Shown: positions 11,718 to 22,921 of the stretch, one piece after another
Layout of the letters: each line of letters starts with the position of its first letter
How positions within the stretch are numbered: the stretch's first letter is position 1
From: Bolinopsis microptera
Lineage: Eukaryota; Ctenophora; Tentaculata; Lobata; Bolinopsidae
Length of the DNA stretch: 64,000 nt
Direction of reading: 5' to 3'
Assembly: GCF_026151205.1 (NCBI RefSeq)
Contig: NC_087081.1
Coordinates: 14,916,340-14,980,339 of the forward strand
Translations under genes and position numbers: made by a program
Notes under the pieces: generated by a model
What the model was told of the DNA's origin: nothing
Databases searched by the model: none
Seen by the model: only the letters and a program-made list of their open reading frames with translations

Positions 11718-12200
11718 AAGGCTTCTTTCCAGATAAGAGCCTTTAACTTGTCGCATCAAACGGGATCAATAGAAATTTACCCAAGAAAACACCAATTAAC
11801 TATTATTAGTTTAACTATGGTAACTAGTAGTGTAAATATGGTAACTAGTAGTGTAAATGTGGTATTGTGGAAATATCAAAGATGAAGATCTTGTGCCTGG
11901 AAAACACAACCGTGCTCAAGATCTACTTTTGGTTAAGAATTCCAACTCTGTAGTTCTGTAACAACTCTGTAATACTCTGAATATTTCATTTGATCCATTG
12001 TAACAACAACCCTCGTCTGCCATAATACAAGTAAAGTAAATATATCAAAACATTTTTATCCAATGGAAAATTACCCTTTTCTTCTCCAGATGAAGAAGAA
12101 CAAAGCGTTAGATTCTGTACAGGTGACACTCTACTCTCTACACAAATAAAAACATTTCTAAAATACCAAAAGGGGGATAATGGGCAAGCTGTAAAACAAA
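11718..12200. other. Spacer with solo GGTAACTAGTAGTGTAA units
   Basis: Two copies of the GGTAACTAGTAGTGTAA unit occur near 11818-11860 ahead of the main array. The rest is unassigned. Confidence 0.5.
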
Positions 12201-12515
12201 AGGGGGGAGATAGGGGGAGAAAGGGGTAACTGGTAGTGTAACTATGGTAACTAGGGGGGAGAAAGGGGTAACTAGTAGTGTAACTATGGTAACTAGGGGG
12301 GAGAAAGGGGGGAGAAAGGGGTAACTAGTAGTGTAACTATGGTAACTAGGGGGGAGAAAGGGGGGAGAAAGGGGTAACTATGGTAACTAGGGGGAGAAAG
12401 GGGAGAGAAAGGGGAGAGAAAGGGGTAACTAGTAGTGTAACTATGGTAATTAGGGGGGAGAAAGGGGGGAGAAAGGGGTAACTAGTAGTGTAACTATGGT
12501 AACTAGGGGGGGGGA
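12201..12515. repeat. GGGGGAGAAA / GGTAACTAGTAGTGTAACTAT minisatellite
   Basis: A two-module array: G-rich GGGGGGAGAAAGGGG blocks alternate with GTAACTAGTAGTGTAACTAT. Module number varies between repeats. Runs of 4-9 G make the + strand quadruplex-prone. Confidence 0.9.
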
Positions 12516-14884
12516 AGGGGCACTCTACATTCTACACTCTAGCCTCTATACTCTAGTCTCTACTCTCTACACTCTACACGTAATTGATTACATCATCATA
12601 TTATATAATAATGTAATATTATTACATGGAATAACTACAGACTCATCCCGAATAACAGGTGTGCACACTAAACTACACTACACTAAACTACACTACACTA
12701 AACTACACAACACTGATCTGCATGATCTGCCCTCTTATTGGCCACATCGTCCCGCCTGACTCTCCTTACCAACAATCATTGGTGGTAACCTAGCACGTGG
12801 TCATGACAACCCCGACTAGCATTTAGCACGTGGTCATGACAACACCGACACTAGCTCTGAAGAGGGAGGGGTCTGTGGAGGAGGTATGTAAACTGGGACA
12901 ACGCCACGTTACCATAGTTACACTACTAGTTACCACGTTACCATAGTTACACTACTAGTTACCACGGTAAAATGGTAGGCTATATCACGGGGGGGGGGGG
13001 GGGGGGGGGGGGTTATACACGTCACGTATAATATTGTAGGTTATATTAGTAGGTTAAATAAATTTAAAAGGCTTGGTCTTGACAACAATTATATAACTAT
13101 ATAAGTATATAAGTCTGCGAAATCCTTCTCAAAAAAAAAAAAAAATAGTTATAATATTTTATAGATAAAACATTGAGCTTGTGCTTTAATGAACTTAATC
13201 TACCAATCTTGAATATCTCATCTGGTATGATTTTTGTCTTTGTTAAAACACAAGGAATTATTTCCTAACGTTTCTGACCAATTAGCTCATCTGACTGGAT
13301 TTGTAGAACCATTAGGTAGGATTAGGATCAGGTAATTAATAGTGAAGCAAGGGCAGGCAGCTGTGATTATGGTAATGTCATACTATAAGCACTCCTTCAT
13401 AAACATAACTCTTGCTGCAGTGTGAGCAAGTACAGATTAGTCATGCTTGTTTTGTACAATGTACATTTAGATAAGCGTGTTCAGCTAAATATAGAATTTA
13501 GGTAATGGTCAGGAGGAGGGACTCCTTGACTCCTTCATAAACATATTATACTTCTCCACACTCCGTGATGCTGTGATGTATAAAGACACACGATGTGTTA
13601 TATTGAATTTCCTAGACTCTAGGTAAGTAGGTACTGCAGGGGAGGGGATTAGATAATATATTATATATTAGATAAAGTTAGTAGGAGGAGTAGGAGTGTT
13701 CTCCACTTCCTACCCATGTGACCTTTTCCACAATAATTATCTGTTGAAATCTCGCGTATAAATTGTGAATAAGGTGTACATCTGTTGAACTGGTACTATC
13801 TACACTGGAAAGTTACCCAATATAATATATAATATTTCTGTTACCTAGTTGCCATAGCAACGAGTCACACCTGACTCAACAGTAAAACTAATTACACGTC
13901 CCAGCTACCTGCTTCTAGTCGGTACATAATTGTAATTGCATTCCGTTTTAATTATTACTGTGATTATTACTGTAATTATTTTTTGTGGGGGTGGGCAGGT
14001 TTTATCAACCTCTATAGGTTTTTATCAACCTCTGTAGTCTGTGCGGCATTATTGAACAGATGAATGAGGATGCCACATACTATATTATAATACTGGATAG
14101 AGAGACACTATATTATTAAGTGTGTATATTCCCTCCTCCGCCCAAACCAGTACACATTTATCTAAAAGCCCTTTATTCCACCTGCTAGCTACCCACCTTT
14201 ATTTAAATATAAAGCCACATTGCTCCTTTATAATAACCATTGATTCTTTTGTAGTACTTTTCATGAATAATGAATGTGTGTGACACGATCCTAGTGAGCA
14301 TGTCACGTGACCTAGCGCATTAAACACTAGTCACGTGACCAGAGAGTAGAACACAAAAGAACGAGATCCAGGGCAGCTACAAAACGTGACTTCAACCAAG
14401 TGTTCTCCTTTATCAAACTCTTAAATCAAGTGAGTTCTCTCTCTCTCTCTCCAGTGAGTTACAACAGGTTCCTATTATAATCCTGGTGTATTTTAATTAG
14501 AAGACAATGGAAGTAGTTATAAGCATATAACTCCTGCGGTGCTCTTACTGGTTCCCATATAAATCTATTCAATAATAATAAGACAATGACTTTCTACCGG
14601 AGATAAAACCATTGCCAATTCATCTGCTGAAATTCTTGCCTCTCTCACAACAAAACATCCCATGTTTTACAAACCAGGTTTTATTGTGATATATAATAAG
14701 GACATGATAATAGCATAATACAATCATATTGTTATCCTTATCTTCTTCTAGAATATAAGAATGGCAGCAAAGGAGGCAGTAAAAGTTCTAGTACCGGGGG
14801 CGGGGAACGCCTGCGGAGGATGCCTGTTTTAATAAACTGGTGCAGAGCGTGTGTGAATATGCAGCTGGAACGTGTGACGAAGGC
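12516..14884. other. Gene-free spacer with inverted GTTACC modules and poly-G
   Basis: 12908-12965 carries two inverted copies of the 12201-12515 module (GTTACCATAGTTACACTACT). 12790-12850 carries a duplicated TAGCACGTGGTCATGACAAC. 12988-13011 is a G24 run. 13848-13861 is GTTGCCATAGCAAC, a full RFX X-box-like palindrome. Two extended CACGTG sites lie near 14303-14340. A short start codon in good context at 14761 follows a TTCTTCTAG acceptor-like site but leads to only ~22 codons. No gene can be supported. Confidence 0.5.
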
Positions 14885-15145
14885 TCTTTCGTCCCTAACT
14901 ACTGTAGTCTCTACTATAGTCTCTATCCCTAACTACTGTAGTCTCTATCCCTAACTACTGTAGTCTCTACTGTAGTCTCTATCCCTAACTACTGTAGTCT
15001 CTACTGTAGTCTCTATCCCTAACTACTGTAGTCTCTACTGTAGTCTCTACTGTAGTCTCTATCCCTAACTACTGTAGTCTCTATCCCTAGACCCTAACTA
15101 CTGTAGTCTCTACTGTAGTCTATATCCCTAACTACTGAAGTCTCT
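14885..15145. repeat. CTACTGTAGTCTCTATCCCTAA minisatellite
   Basis: About a dozen irregular copies of TCTCTATCCCTAACTACTG with extra CTACTGTAGTCT modules. CTACTGTAG is self-complementary, so each unit can fold. Confidence 0.9.
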
Positions 15146-15550
15146 ATCAGACTCTATCAGCTGTTTGTTTCTTTACAATACTCGTTCTCAATCTGGTATC
15201 GGAGAATAATCCAACTCAATTCTGAGTGTAAACTCTACTACTACTTAGTAGAGTAGTAGCTACTACTCTCATACTAGATATAATTATCCACAGTCTCTCC
15301 AACAGTTGATTCCTCGCTTAATTAAATAGGTAATTAGTTGGTTAATTAGTTAGCCTGGTAAGTTACCCCTTCTTAATAACGCAGTGTCACTAAAGATGAA
15401 CTCTCAATACAGAATAGTTTATTCCTTCCTGAACTTTAAACTTCTTTGTGATTGTAAGAAAGAGAAACATTTAGACCTCCCTTCCCCGCAATATACACCA
15501 CTACCACTACCCATCTACAATGCCGCCTATTGTACTAAACATTTAGACCT
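15146..15550. other. Spacer
   Basis: Contains a palindromic ACTACTACTTAGTAGAGTAG cluster near 15230-15265. No gene seen. Confidence 0.4.
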
Positions 15551-18500
15551 CACGCGTGTTATATAATAATACTCACACAGTCAGTGACAATGTGACTGTC
15601 ACACGGTATAGTCTACTATTGTCACGCGTGTTATATAATAATACTCGCACAGTCAGTGACAATGTGACTGTCACACGGTATAGTCTACTATTGTCACGCG
15701 TGTTATATAATAATACTCACACAGTCAGTGACAATGTGACTGTCACACGGTATAGTCTACTATTGTCACGCGTGTTATATAATAATACTCGCACAGTCAG
15801 TGACAATGTGACTGTCACACGGTATAGTCTACTATTGTCACGCGTGTTATATAATAATACTCACACAGTCAGTGACAATGTGACTGTCACACGGTATAGT
15901 CTACTATTGTCACGCGTGTTATATAATAATACTCGCACAGTCAGTGACAATGTGACTGTCACACGGTATAGTCTACTATTGTCACGCGTGTTATATAATA
16001 ATACTCACACAGTCAGTGACAATGTGACTGTCACACGGTATAGTCTACTATTGTCACGTGTGTTATATACAATAATACTCACACAGTCAGTGACAATGTG
16101 ACTGTCACACGGTATTGTCTACTATTGTCACGCGTGTTATATAATAATACTCACAGAGTCAGTGACAATGTGACTGTCACACGGTATAGTCAACTATTGT
16201 CACGCGTGTTATATAATAATACTCACACAGTCAGTGACAATGTGACTGTCACACGGTATTGTCTACTATTGTCACGCGTGTTATATAATAATACTCACAC
16301 AGTCAGTGACAATGTGACTGTCACACGGTATAGTCTACTATTGTCACGCGTGTGATATAATAATACTCACACAGTCAGTGACAATGTGACTGTCACACGG
16401 TATAGTCTACTATTGTCACGCGTGTTATATAATAATACTCACACAGTCAGTGACAATGTGACTGTCACACGGTATAGTCTACTATTGTCACGCGTGTTAT
16501 ATAATAATACTCAAACAGTCAGTGACAATGTGACTGTCACACGGTATAGTCTACTATTGTCACGCGTGTTATATAATAATACTCACACAGTCAGTGACAA
16601 TGTGACTGTCACACGGTATAGTCTACTATTGTCACGCGTGTTATATAATAATACTCACACAGTCAGTGACAATGTGACTGTCACACGGTATAGTCTACTA
16701 TTGTCACGCGTGTTATATAATAATAATACTCACACAGTCAGTGACAATGTGACTGTCACACGGTATTGTCTACTATTGTCACGCGTGTTATATAATAATA
16801 CTCACACAGTCAGTGACAATGTGACTGTCACACGGTATAGTCTACTATTGTCACGCGTGTTATATAATAATACTCAAACAGTCAGTGACAATGTGACTGT
16901 CACACGGTATAGTCTACTATTGTCACGCGTGTTATATAATAATACTCACACAGTCAGTGACAATGTGACTGTCACACGGTATAGTCTACTATTGTCACGC
17001 GTGTTATATAATAATACTCACACAGTCAGTGACAATGTGACTGTCACACGGTATAGTCTACTATTGTCACGCGTGTTATATAATAATACTCACACAGTCA
17101 GTGACAATGTGACTATATATAATAATACTCACACAGTCAGTGACAATGTGACTGTCACACGGTATAGTCTACTATTGTCACGCGTGTTATAGTATAATAA
17201 TACTCACACAGTCAGTGACAATGTGACTGTCACACGGTATAGTCAACTATTGTCACGCGTGTTATATAATAATACTCACACAGTCAGTGACAATGTGACT
17301 GTCACACGGTATAGTCTACTATTGTCACGCGTGTTATATATAATAATACTCACACAGTCAGTGACAATGTGACTGTCACACGGTATAGTCTACTATTGTC
17401 ACGCGTGTTATATAATAATACTCACACAGTCAGTGACAATGTGACTGTCACACGGTATAGTCTACTATTGTCACGCGTGTTATATAATAATACTCACACA
17501 GTCAGTGACAATGTGACAGTCACACGGTATTGTCTACTATTGTCACGCGTGTTATATAATAATACTCACACAGTCAGTGACAATGTGACTGTCACACGGT
17601 ATAGTCTACTATTGTCACGCGTGTTATATAATAATAATACTCACACAGTCAGTGACAATGTGACTGTCACACGGTATAGTCTACTATTGTCACGCGTGTT
17701 ATATATAATAATACTCACACAGTCAGTGACAATGTGACTGTCACACGGTATAGTCTACTATTGTCACGCGTGTTATATATAATAATACTCACACAGTCAG
17801 TGACAATGTGACAGTCACACGGTATTGTCTACTATTGTCACGCGTGTTATATAATAATACTCACACAGTCAGTGACAATGTGACTGTCACACGGTATAGT
17901 CAACTATTGTCACGCGTGTTATATAATAATACTCACACAGTCAGTGACAATGTGACTGTCACACGGTATAGTCAACTATTGTCACGCGTGTTATATAATA
18001 ATACTCACACAGTCAGTGACAATGTGACTGTCACACGATATAGTCAACTATTGTCACGCGTGTTATATAATAATACTCACACAGTCAGTGACAATGTGAC
18101 TGTCACACGGTCTCACGCGTGTTATATAATAATACTCACACAGTCAGTGACAATGTGACTGTCACACGGTATTGTCTACTATTGTCACGCGTGTTATATA
18201 ATAATACTCACACAGTCAGTGACAATGTGACTGTCACACGGTATAGTCTACTATTGTCACGTGTGTTATATAATAATACTCACACAGTCAGTGACAATGT
18301 GACTGTCACACGGTCTCACGCGTGTTATATAATAATACTCACACAGTCAGTGACAATGTGACTGTCACACGGTATAGTCTACTATTGTCACGTGTGTTAT
18401 ATAATAATACTCACACAGTCAGTGACAATGTGACTGTCACACGGTATAGTCTACTATTGTCACGTGTGTTATATAATAATACTCACACAGTCAGTGACAA

Positions 18501-18882
18501 TGTGACTGTCACACGGTCTCACGCGTGTTATATAATAATACTCACACAGTCAGTGACAATGTGACTGTCACACGGTATAGTCTACTATTGTCACGTGTGT
18601 TATATAATAATACTCACACAGTCAGTGACAATGTGACTGTCACACGGTATAGTCTACTATTGTCACGCGTGTTATATATAATAATACTCACACAGTCAGT
18701 GACAATGTGACTGTCACACGGTATTGTCTACTATTGTCACGCGTGTTATATAATAATACTCACACAGTCAGTGACAATGTGACTGTCACACGGTATAGTC
18801 TACTATTGTCACGCGTGTTATATAATAATACTCACACAGTCAGTGACAATGTGACTGTCACACGGTATAGTCTACTATTGTC
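15551..18882. repeat. 72-bp satellite, about 46 units, with higher-order structure
   Basis: The unit starts CACGCGTGTTATATAATAAT, continues ACTCACACAGTCAGTGACAA and TGTGACTGTCACACGGTATA, and ends GTCTACTATTGT. It contains inverted CACAGTC/GACTGT arms and the palindrome CACGCGTG. Units differ at a few fixed sites (CACAC/CGCAC; TATAGT/TATTGT; TCTACT/TCAACT; CGCGTG/CGTGTG). 72 is divisible by 3, so a 24-residue repeat reads open in one + frame, but TA insertions and a truncated unit near 17113 break it repeatedly, so I do not regard it as coding. Higher-order repeats are described in the findings. Confidence 0.97.
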
Positions 18883-18950
18883 TGTGTTGGGTAAGAGTTC
18901 CATTCATACAGCTAACTGGATTAGGGCAGTAAGGTAGTACCTCTTCGTGA

Positions 18951-19000
18951 CCAGGTACCATAGCAACCAGGTACCATAGCAACCAGGTACCATAGCAACA
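18951..19000. repeat. 16-bp CAGGTACCATAGCAAC triplet repeat
   Basis: Three exact units. Each contains GGTACCATAGCAAC, which resembles an RFX X-box (GTNRCC-N-RGYAAC). Confidence 0.9.
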
Positions 19001-19424
19001 TGGCCGTGTTCATGTACAATGTTGCAGTAATTAGTAATGTTGCAATGCAGTAAAGATGCAGTAATTAGCAATGCTGCAATGCAACTATGCAAAATACAGG
19101 TGCACCAGAGCACACTACTTCAGCCCACTACTAGTAGTTTACCCTCATTATCAGGTGAAAGGTATTACTATAGGTACTAGGTATACTATATATATTATAT
19201 AATAATATATATAACCAGTTATCCTGCAGGCCTTGCTGAAGCTTTACTCACAGAAGTAGTTATATACATATATTATATATATATAATATATGTTATATAG
19301 TAACTTAGTAATATTCACTCAGACTTACAGTCTTCAACCTTCAAGCTAATCACATAAAACCATGAATAATTGGATGTGCAGAATCTAATTACCCAATAAG
19401 TGAGCTATTGTCGATATGGTTAGT
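19001..19424. other. AT-rich spacer
   Basis: Imperfect repeats of ATGTTGCAATGCAGTAA at 19015-19085 and TATATA blocks at 19190-19300. No gene seen. Confidence 0.4.
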
Positions 19425-19578
19425 GTCGCTGTGCCAGTGCAATGAAACAGTGCCAGTGCAATGAAACAGTGCCAGTGCAATGAAACGGTGCCAGTGCAAT
19501 GAAACAGTGCCAGTGCAATGAAACAGTGCCAGTGCAATGAAACGGTGCCAGTGCAATGAAACAGTGCCAGTGCAATGA
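19425..19578. repeat. 19-bp CAGTGCCAGTGCAATGAAA array, 8 units
   Basis: Eight 19-mers; units alternate CAGTGCC and CGGTGCC in an A-A-B pattern, giving a 57-bp higher unit. Confidence 0.92.
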
Positions 19579-19950
19579 ACAGTGCCTATGTTGACTAAGT
19601 CTACCTACGTAGCCTGTACAGTGTACAGGTGTGTACAGTAACCATGGCAATAGTTCAATCAGGGCCAGCAAATAAAACTACCTCACACCCTGTGTTTTGA
19701 CAGAAGGTGAATATATCTTACACTAGTATATAATATATATAATATTTATAATATAATATAGTCCTATAATAATCAGGACTAATATGGACTGTGCTGCAAA
19801 ATATTGCACCTTTCTGAAAACAGTATTTTATAAAAGTGAGTATTTTGAAGTTGTCCACTGAGAACTGAAAGTCATCTCCAACACTTCTGCATGTAGCTTG
19901 GGTGAAACATTTTCTACAGCTACCAGTTTACCTTAAATAGACTAACTGTT
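19579..19950. other. Spacer
   Basis: AT-rich; a GTAACCATGGCAAT X-box-like site lies near 19638. No gene seen. Confidence 0.4.
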
Positions 19951-20397
19951 AACAGTATTACAGTAACCATAGTAACTGTTACCAGTAACCATTGTAACTG
20001 TTACCAGTAACCATTGTAACTGTTACCAGTAACCATTGTAACTGTTACCAGTAACCATTGTAACTGTTACCAGTAACCATTGTAACTGTTACCAGTAACC
20101 ATTGAACTGTTCCAGTAACCATTAACTTACCATTACCTTTTTCTTTTACCTGAACCATGTTACAGTCCTAAAACCAATTGTATGTTACCAGTAACCATTG
20201 TAACTGTGTACCAGTAACCATTGTAACTGTTACCAGTAACCATTGTAACTGTTACCAGTAACCATTGTAACTGTTACCAGTAACCTTTGTAACTGTTACC
20301 AGTAACCATTGTAACTGTTACCAGTAACCATTGTAACTGTTACCAGTAACCATTGTAACTGTTACCAGTAACCATTGTAACTGTTACCAGTACCATG
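19951..20397. repeat. 22-bp TAACTGTTACCAGTAACCATTG array
   Basis: About 18 units in two runs split by a degenerate stretch (20100-20190). The unit contains the inverted pair GTTACC/AGTAAC. The array runs directly into the assembly gap, so its true length is unknown. Confidence 0.95.
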
Positions 20398-20497
20398 NNN
20401 NNNNNNNNNNNNNNNNNNNNNNNNNNNNNNNNNNNNNNNNNNNNNNNNNNNNNNNNNNNNNNNNNNNNNNNNNNNNNNNNNNNNNNNNNNNNNNNNN
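20398..20497. other. Assembly gap (100 N)
   Basis: Exactly 100 N, the conventional length for a gap of unknown size. Order and orientation across it depend on scaffolding. Confidence 0.99.
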
Positions 20498-22115
20498 GAA
20501 GGAGGGGGGCCCTTTCTGTGCTAAATGTCACGTGACTTTTATATTGTTTATGAAGGAAAACTTTAAAGCTGATGCTAAAATCCCCCCCCCCCCCCCCCCC
20601 CCTCCTGAAGAAGAGGAGGTCTGAGGAGGATGATAAGGAGGAGGATGTCAGGATGAGGAAGAGGATGAGTAGGAACACTGAGAAGGATGAGAAGGAGGAT
20701 GAACCATCTAAATGTTATTTCTGTAACAGTTTTTGTTCGCTCCGAACAAATCATGAACATTTGAAAGGAGTTCAATATTAAATATGCCGGTACCTCCCGC
20801 ACCCCTTCAGTCAACCTCAAAATTGTTAGGAGCTCATTCAATTATAGAGCTCATATATTACTATATTAACGATGTGTCTGTTAAACTATCCTTTCTGAAT
20901 ATTTAAGACCGGGCTGCTGAGAATGATTATAATTAAATGTTTATTAAATTTTAGTTAAGTTTTAGCAGTTAAGGAGCTAATGACAAAGATAAATTGACCG
21001 TCAGCACAATTCGTAGAAACTTGCCTTTGTACCTGTTCGAAGTGTTCGTGCATTGGGGCTTTGTATGAATTATTCGCAGCGATGGCGAGAAGTTTTTAAT
21101 AATAATGTTCCAACCAATGTCCAGGTAAACTTAATGACTTTGCTGTGCTTTTAAGGGCTGGTCATGTTCGAATATTCTTAAAACTCTCACTCACGTTTGA
21201 TTTTAGTTAGGTCTTAACGTTACTTAACTCATACCTATTCTGCTATCATGGTATAAATGTCATGACTTTTGTCCTTGCTCGGTAAGATAAATATATTCTC
21301 TAGTTTTGGTGATCCCGGGATATCTAGACTTCATCTGACTTCAATCCTTTGCATGTTTATAAAACTGTAGCTCAGTAGATGGCTGTTAAATACCATGAGT
21401 CTGATGCTTCTTAAAGCATCAGACTTGTTTGCTCCTTAAATCCAACTAGCAAATTTCTCGTATTATAATCGAATGAGTACGAAAACTGTGCCTCGTTATA
21501 AAACGTAAGCTGCCGTTTTATAAAGACTAGCAGGAACCCGTCTAACCCAGAACCCTAAAGTGGTGTCAAGACTCGAGAGACTAAAATAATTATTACCTAT
21601 TTAATTCGCGTTTTTGACACCACTTGGGAGTCCAAATTTTGGGCACTAAAATTATTATTCCTTGGCCAATTTTTTATTTTTTCATGCTGATTTGAAGGCC
21701 CTTAAAGCATTTGACCCAGTCAAAAAAGTTTCAGTTGTATATCTTTTACGGTTTTTGCGGAAAGTTGCGTTAAAGTTGATACCGTGGTGTCAGTAAAATG
21801 GCACGGATAAACACATCCATATATATCGTCTCGCTTTATATAATATAGTAAGATAGTTTTTTTGAGATTTCTGTCACGTGTGTCACGTGTGTCACGTAGA
21901 ATAGTTTCAGGTGCATAGTATATAGCAGCTCTACCCACCATCTGTTATTTGAAGTGTTATGTAGAAATGGAGAAAATTCATGGAAAAATGTCAATGTTAT
22001 ACTATGCAGATGCTGACTGCTGTCAGCTGTTACCTTTAATCTTGTCAGTTCAATTAAACAACTTGTTTTGTTTGCTCTTCAAGATTAACAGGCTTATTAA
22101 TCGTATCATTATGTC
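20498..22115. other. Gene-poor stretch with poly-C and hairpins
   Basis: 20581-20602 is a C22 run. An open stretch after it (to 20781) encodes a Lys/Arg/Glu-rich peptide ending in a CYFCNSF...H-like segment; it may be part of an exon but has no clear family. 21398-21425 is a perfect 12-bp stem hairpin (AGTCTGATGCTT/AAGCATCAGACT). AAGTGGTGTCAA (about 21557) and TTGACACCACTT (about 21614) form an inverted pair. GTCACGTGAC occurs at about 20528, with tandem CACGTGTGT near 21877. Confidence 0.5.
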
Positions 22116-22565
22116 ATTGAAATATTTAGATTACTCATGAAGTGTCCCATCTGTTTGGAGTTGAAGAGAATTGTGACTGGGAATAAAAGAGTGGGAATAA
22201 AAATAAAAGCGGAATAAATTGTAAGATAATGAAACAGAAACTCTATTGAAATATTTAGATTACTCATGAAGTGTCCCATCTGTTTGGAGTTGAAGAGAAT
22301 TGTGACTGGGAATAAAAGAGTGGGAATAAAAATAAAAGCGGAATAAATTGTAAGATAATGAAACAGAAACTCTATTGAAATATTTAGATTAATCATGAAG
22401 TGTCCCATCTGTTTGGAGTTGAAGAGAATTGTGACTGGGAATAAAAGAGTGGGAATAAAAATAAAAGCGGAATAAATTGTAAGATAATGAAACAGAAACT
22501 CTATTGAAATATTTAGATTAATCATGAAGTGTCCCATCTGTTTGGAGTTGAAGAGAATTGTGACG
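22116..22565. repeat. 129-bp tandem repeat, 3.4 units
   Basis: Units begin ATTGAAATATTTAGATTA at 22116, 22245, 22374 and 22503, exactly 129 bp apart and nearly identical. A 43-residue repeat reads open on the minus strand because 129 is divisible by 3, but it has no start context or domain and is judged non-coding. Confidence 0.92.
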
Positions 22566-22921
22566 ATCTTGGTTGTTGCCCTGATCCTGATCCAAGATGA
22601 TGACAGTGTAACCTTATAATTTATTAAGCAGGCATTGTGATATATATTATTCTGAATTTTGAGGGCAATCGTTTTGTTGACCTAGTTATTCATAAATCTT
22701 TACTTCTATACATCCTTAATATAATCATTATCAACGGAGATAGATATTATTAATGGCTGTAATTAAATTTTGTTGGTTTATTTGTTTGTTTAATCAGCTG
22801 TTACAAGTAGATTATAAGTGAGACATTTTTTCCATTAAACAGTAAGCCATTGACTTGCAACCTTGAAGACATAAATGCAATCTTTTGCGATTAAAAAAAA
22901 AAACTCTTTTTCCGACCCCAG
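22566..22921. other. Upstream region of the small basic gene
   Basis: AT-rich; ends in a pyrimidine-rich tract and CCCCAG, an acceptor-like site used below. No other feature recognised. Confidence 0.4.

Noticed and set aside
15551-18882. CRISPR array
   Set aside because: Units are contiguous with no unique spacers, and the genome is eukaryotic.
15556-18937. 24-residue repeat protein with N-glycosylation-like sites in the 72-bp satellite
   Set aside because: The frame is broken many times by TA insertions and truncated units; variation is no gentler at the protein level.
21365-21440. tRNA gene suggested by TAGCTCAGTAGATGG
   Set aside because: The A-box-like string has no B box or cloverleaf; the downstream stem is a simple hairpin.
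22109-22537. 142-codon minus-strand membrane-like protein
   Set aside because: Entirely within a 129-bp tandem repeat whose length is divisible by three.
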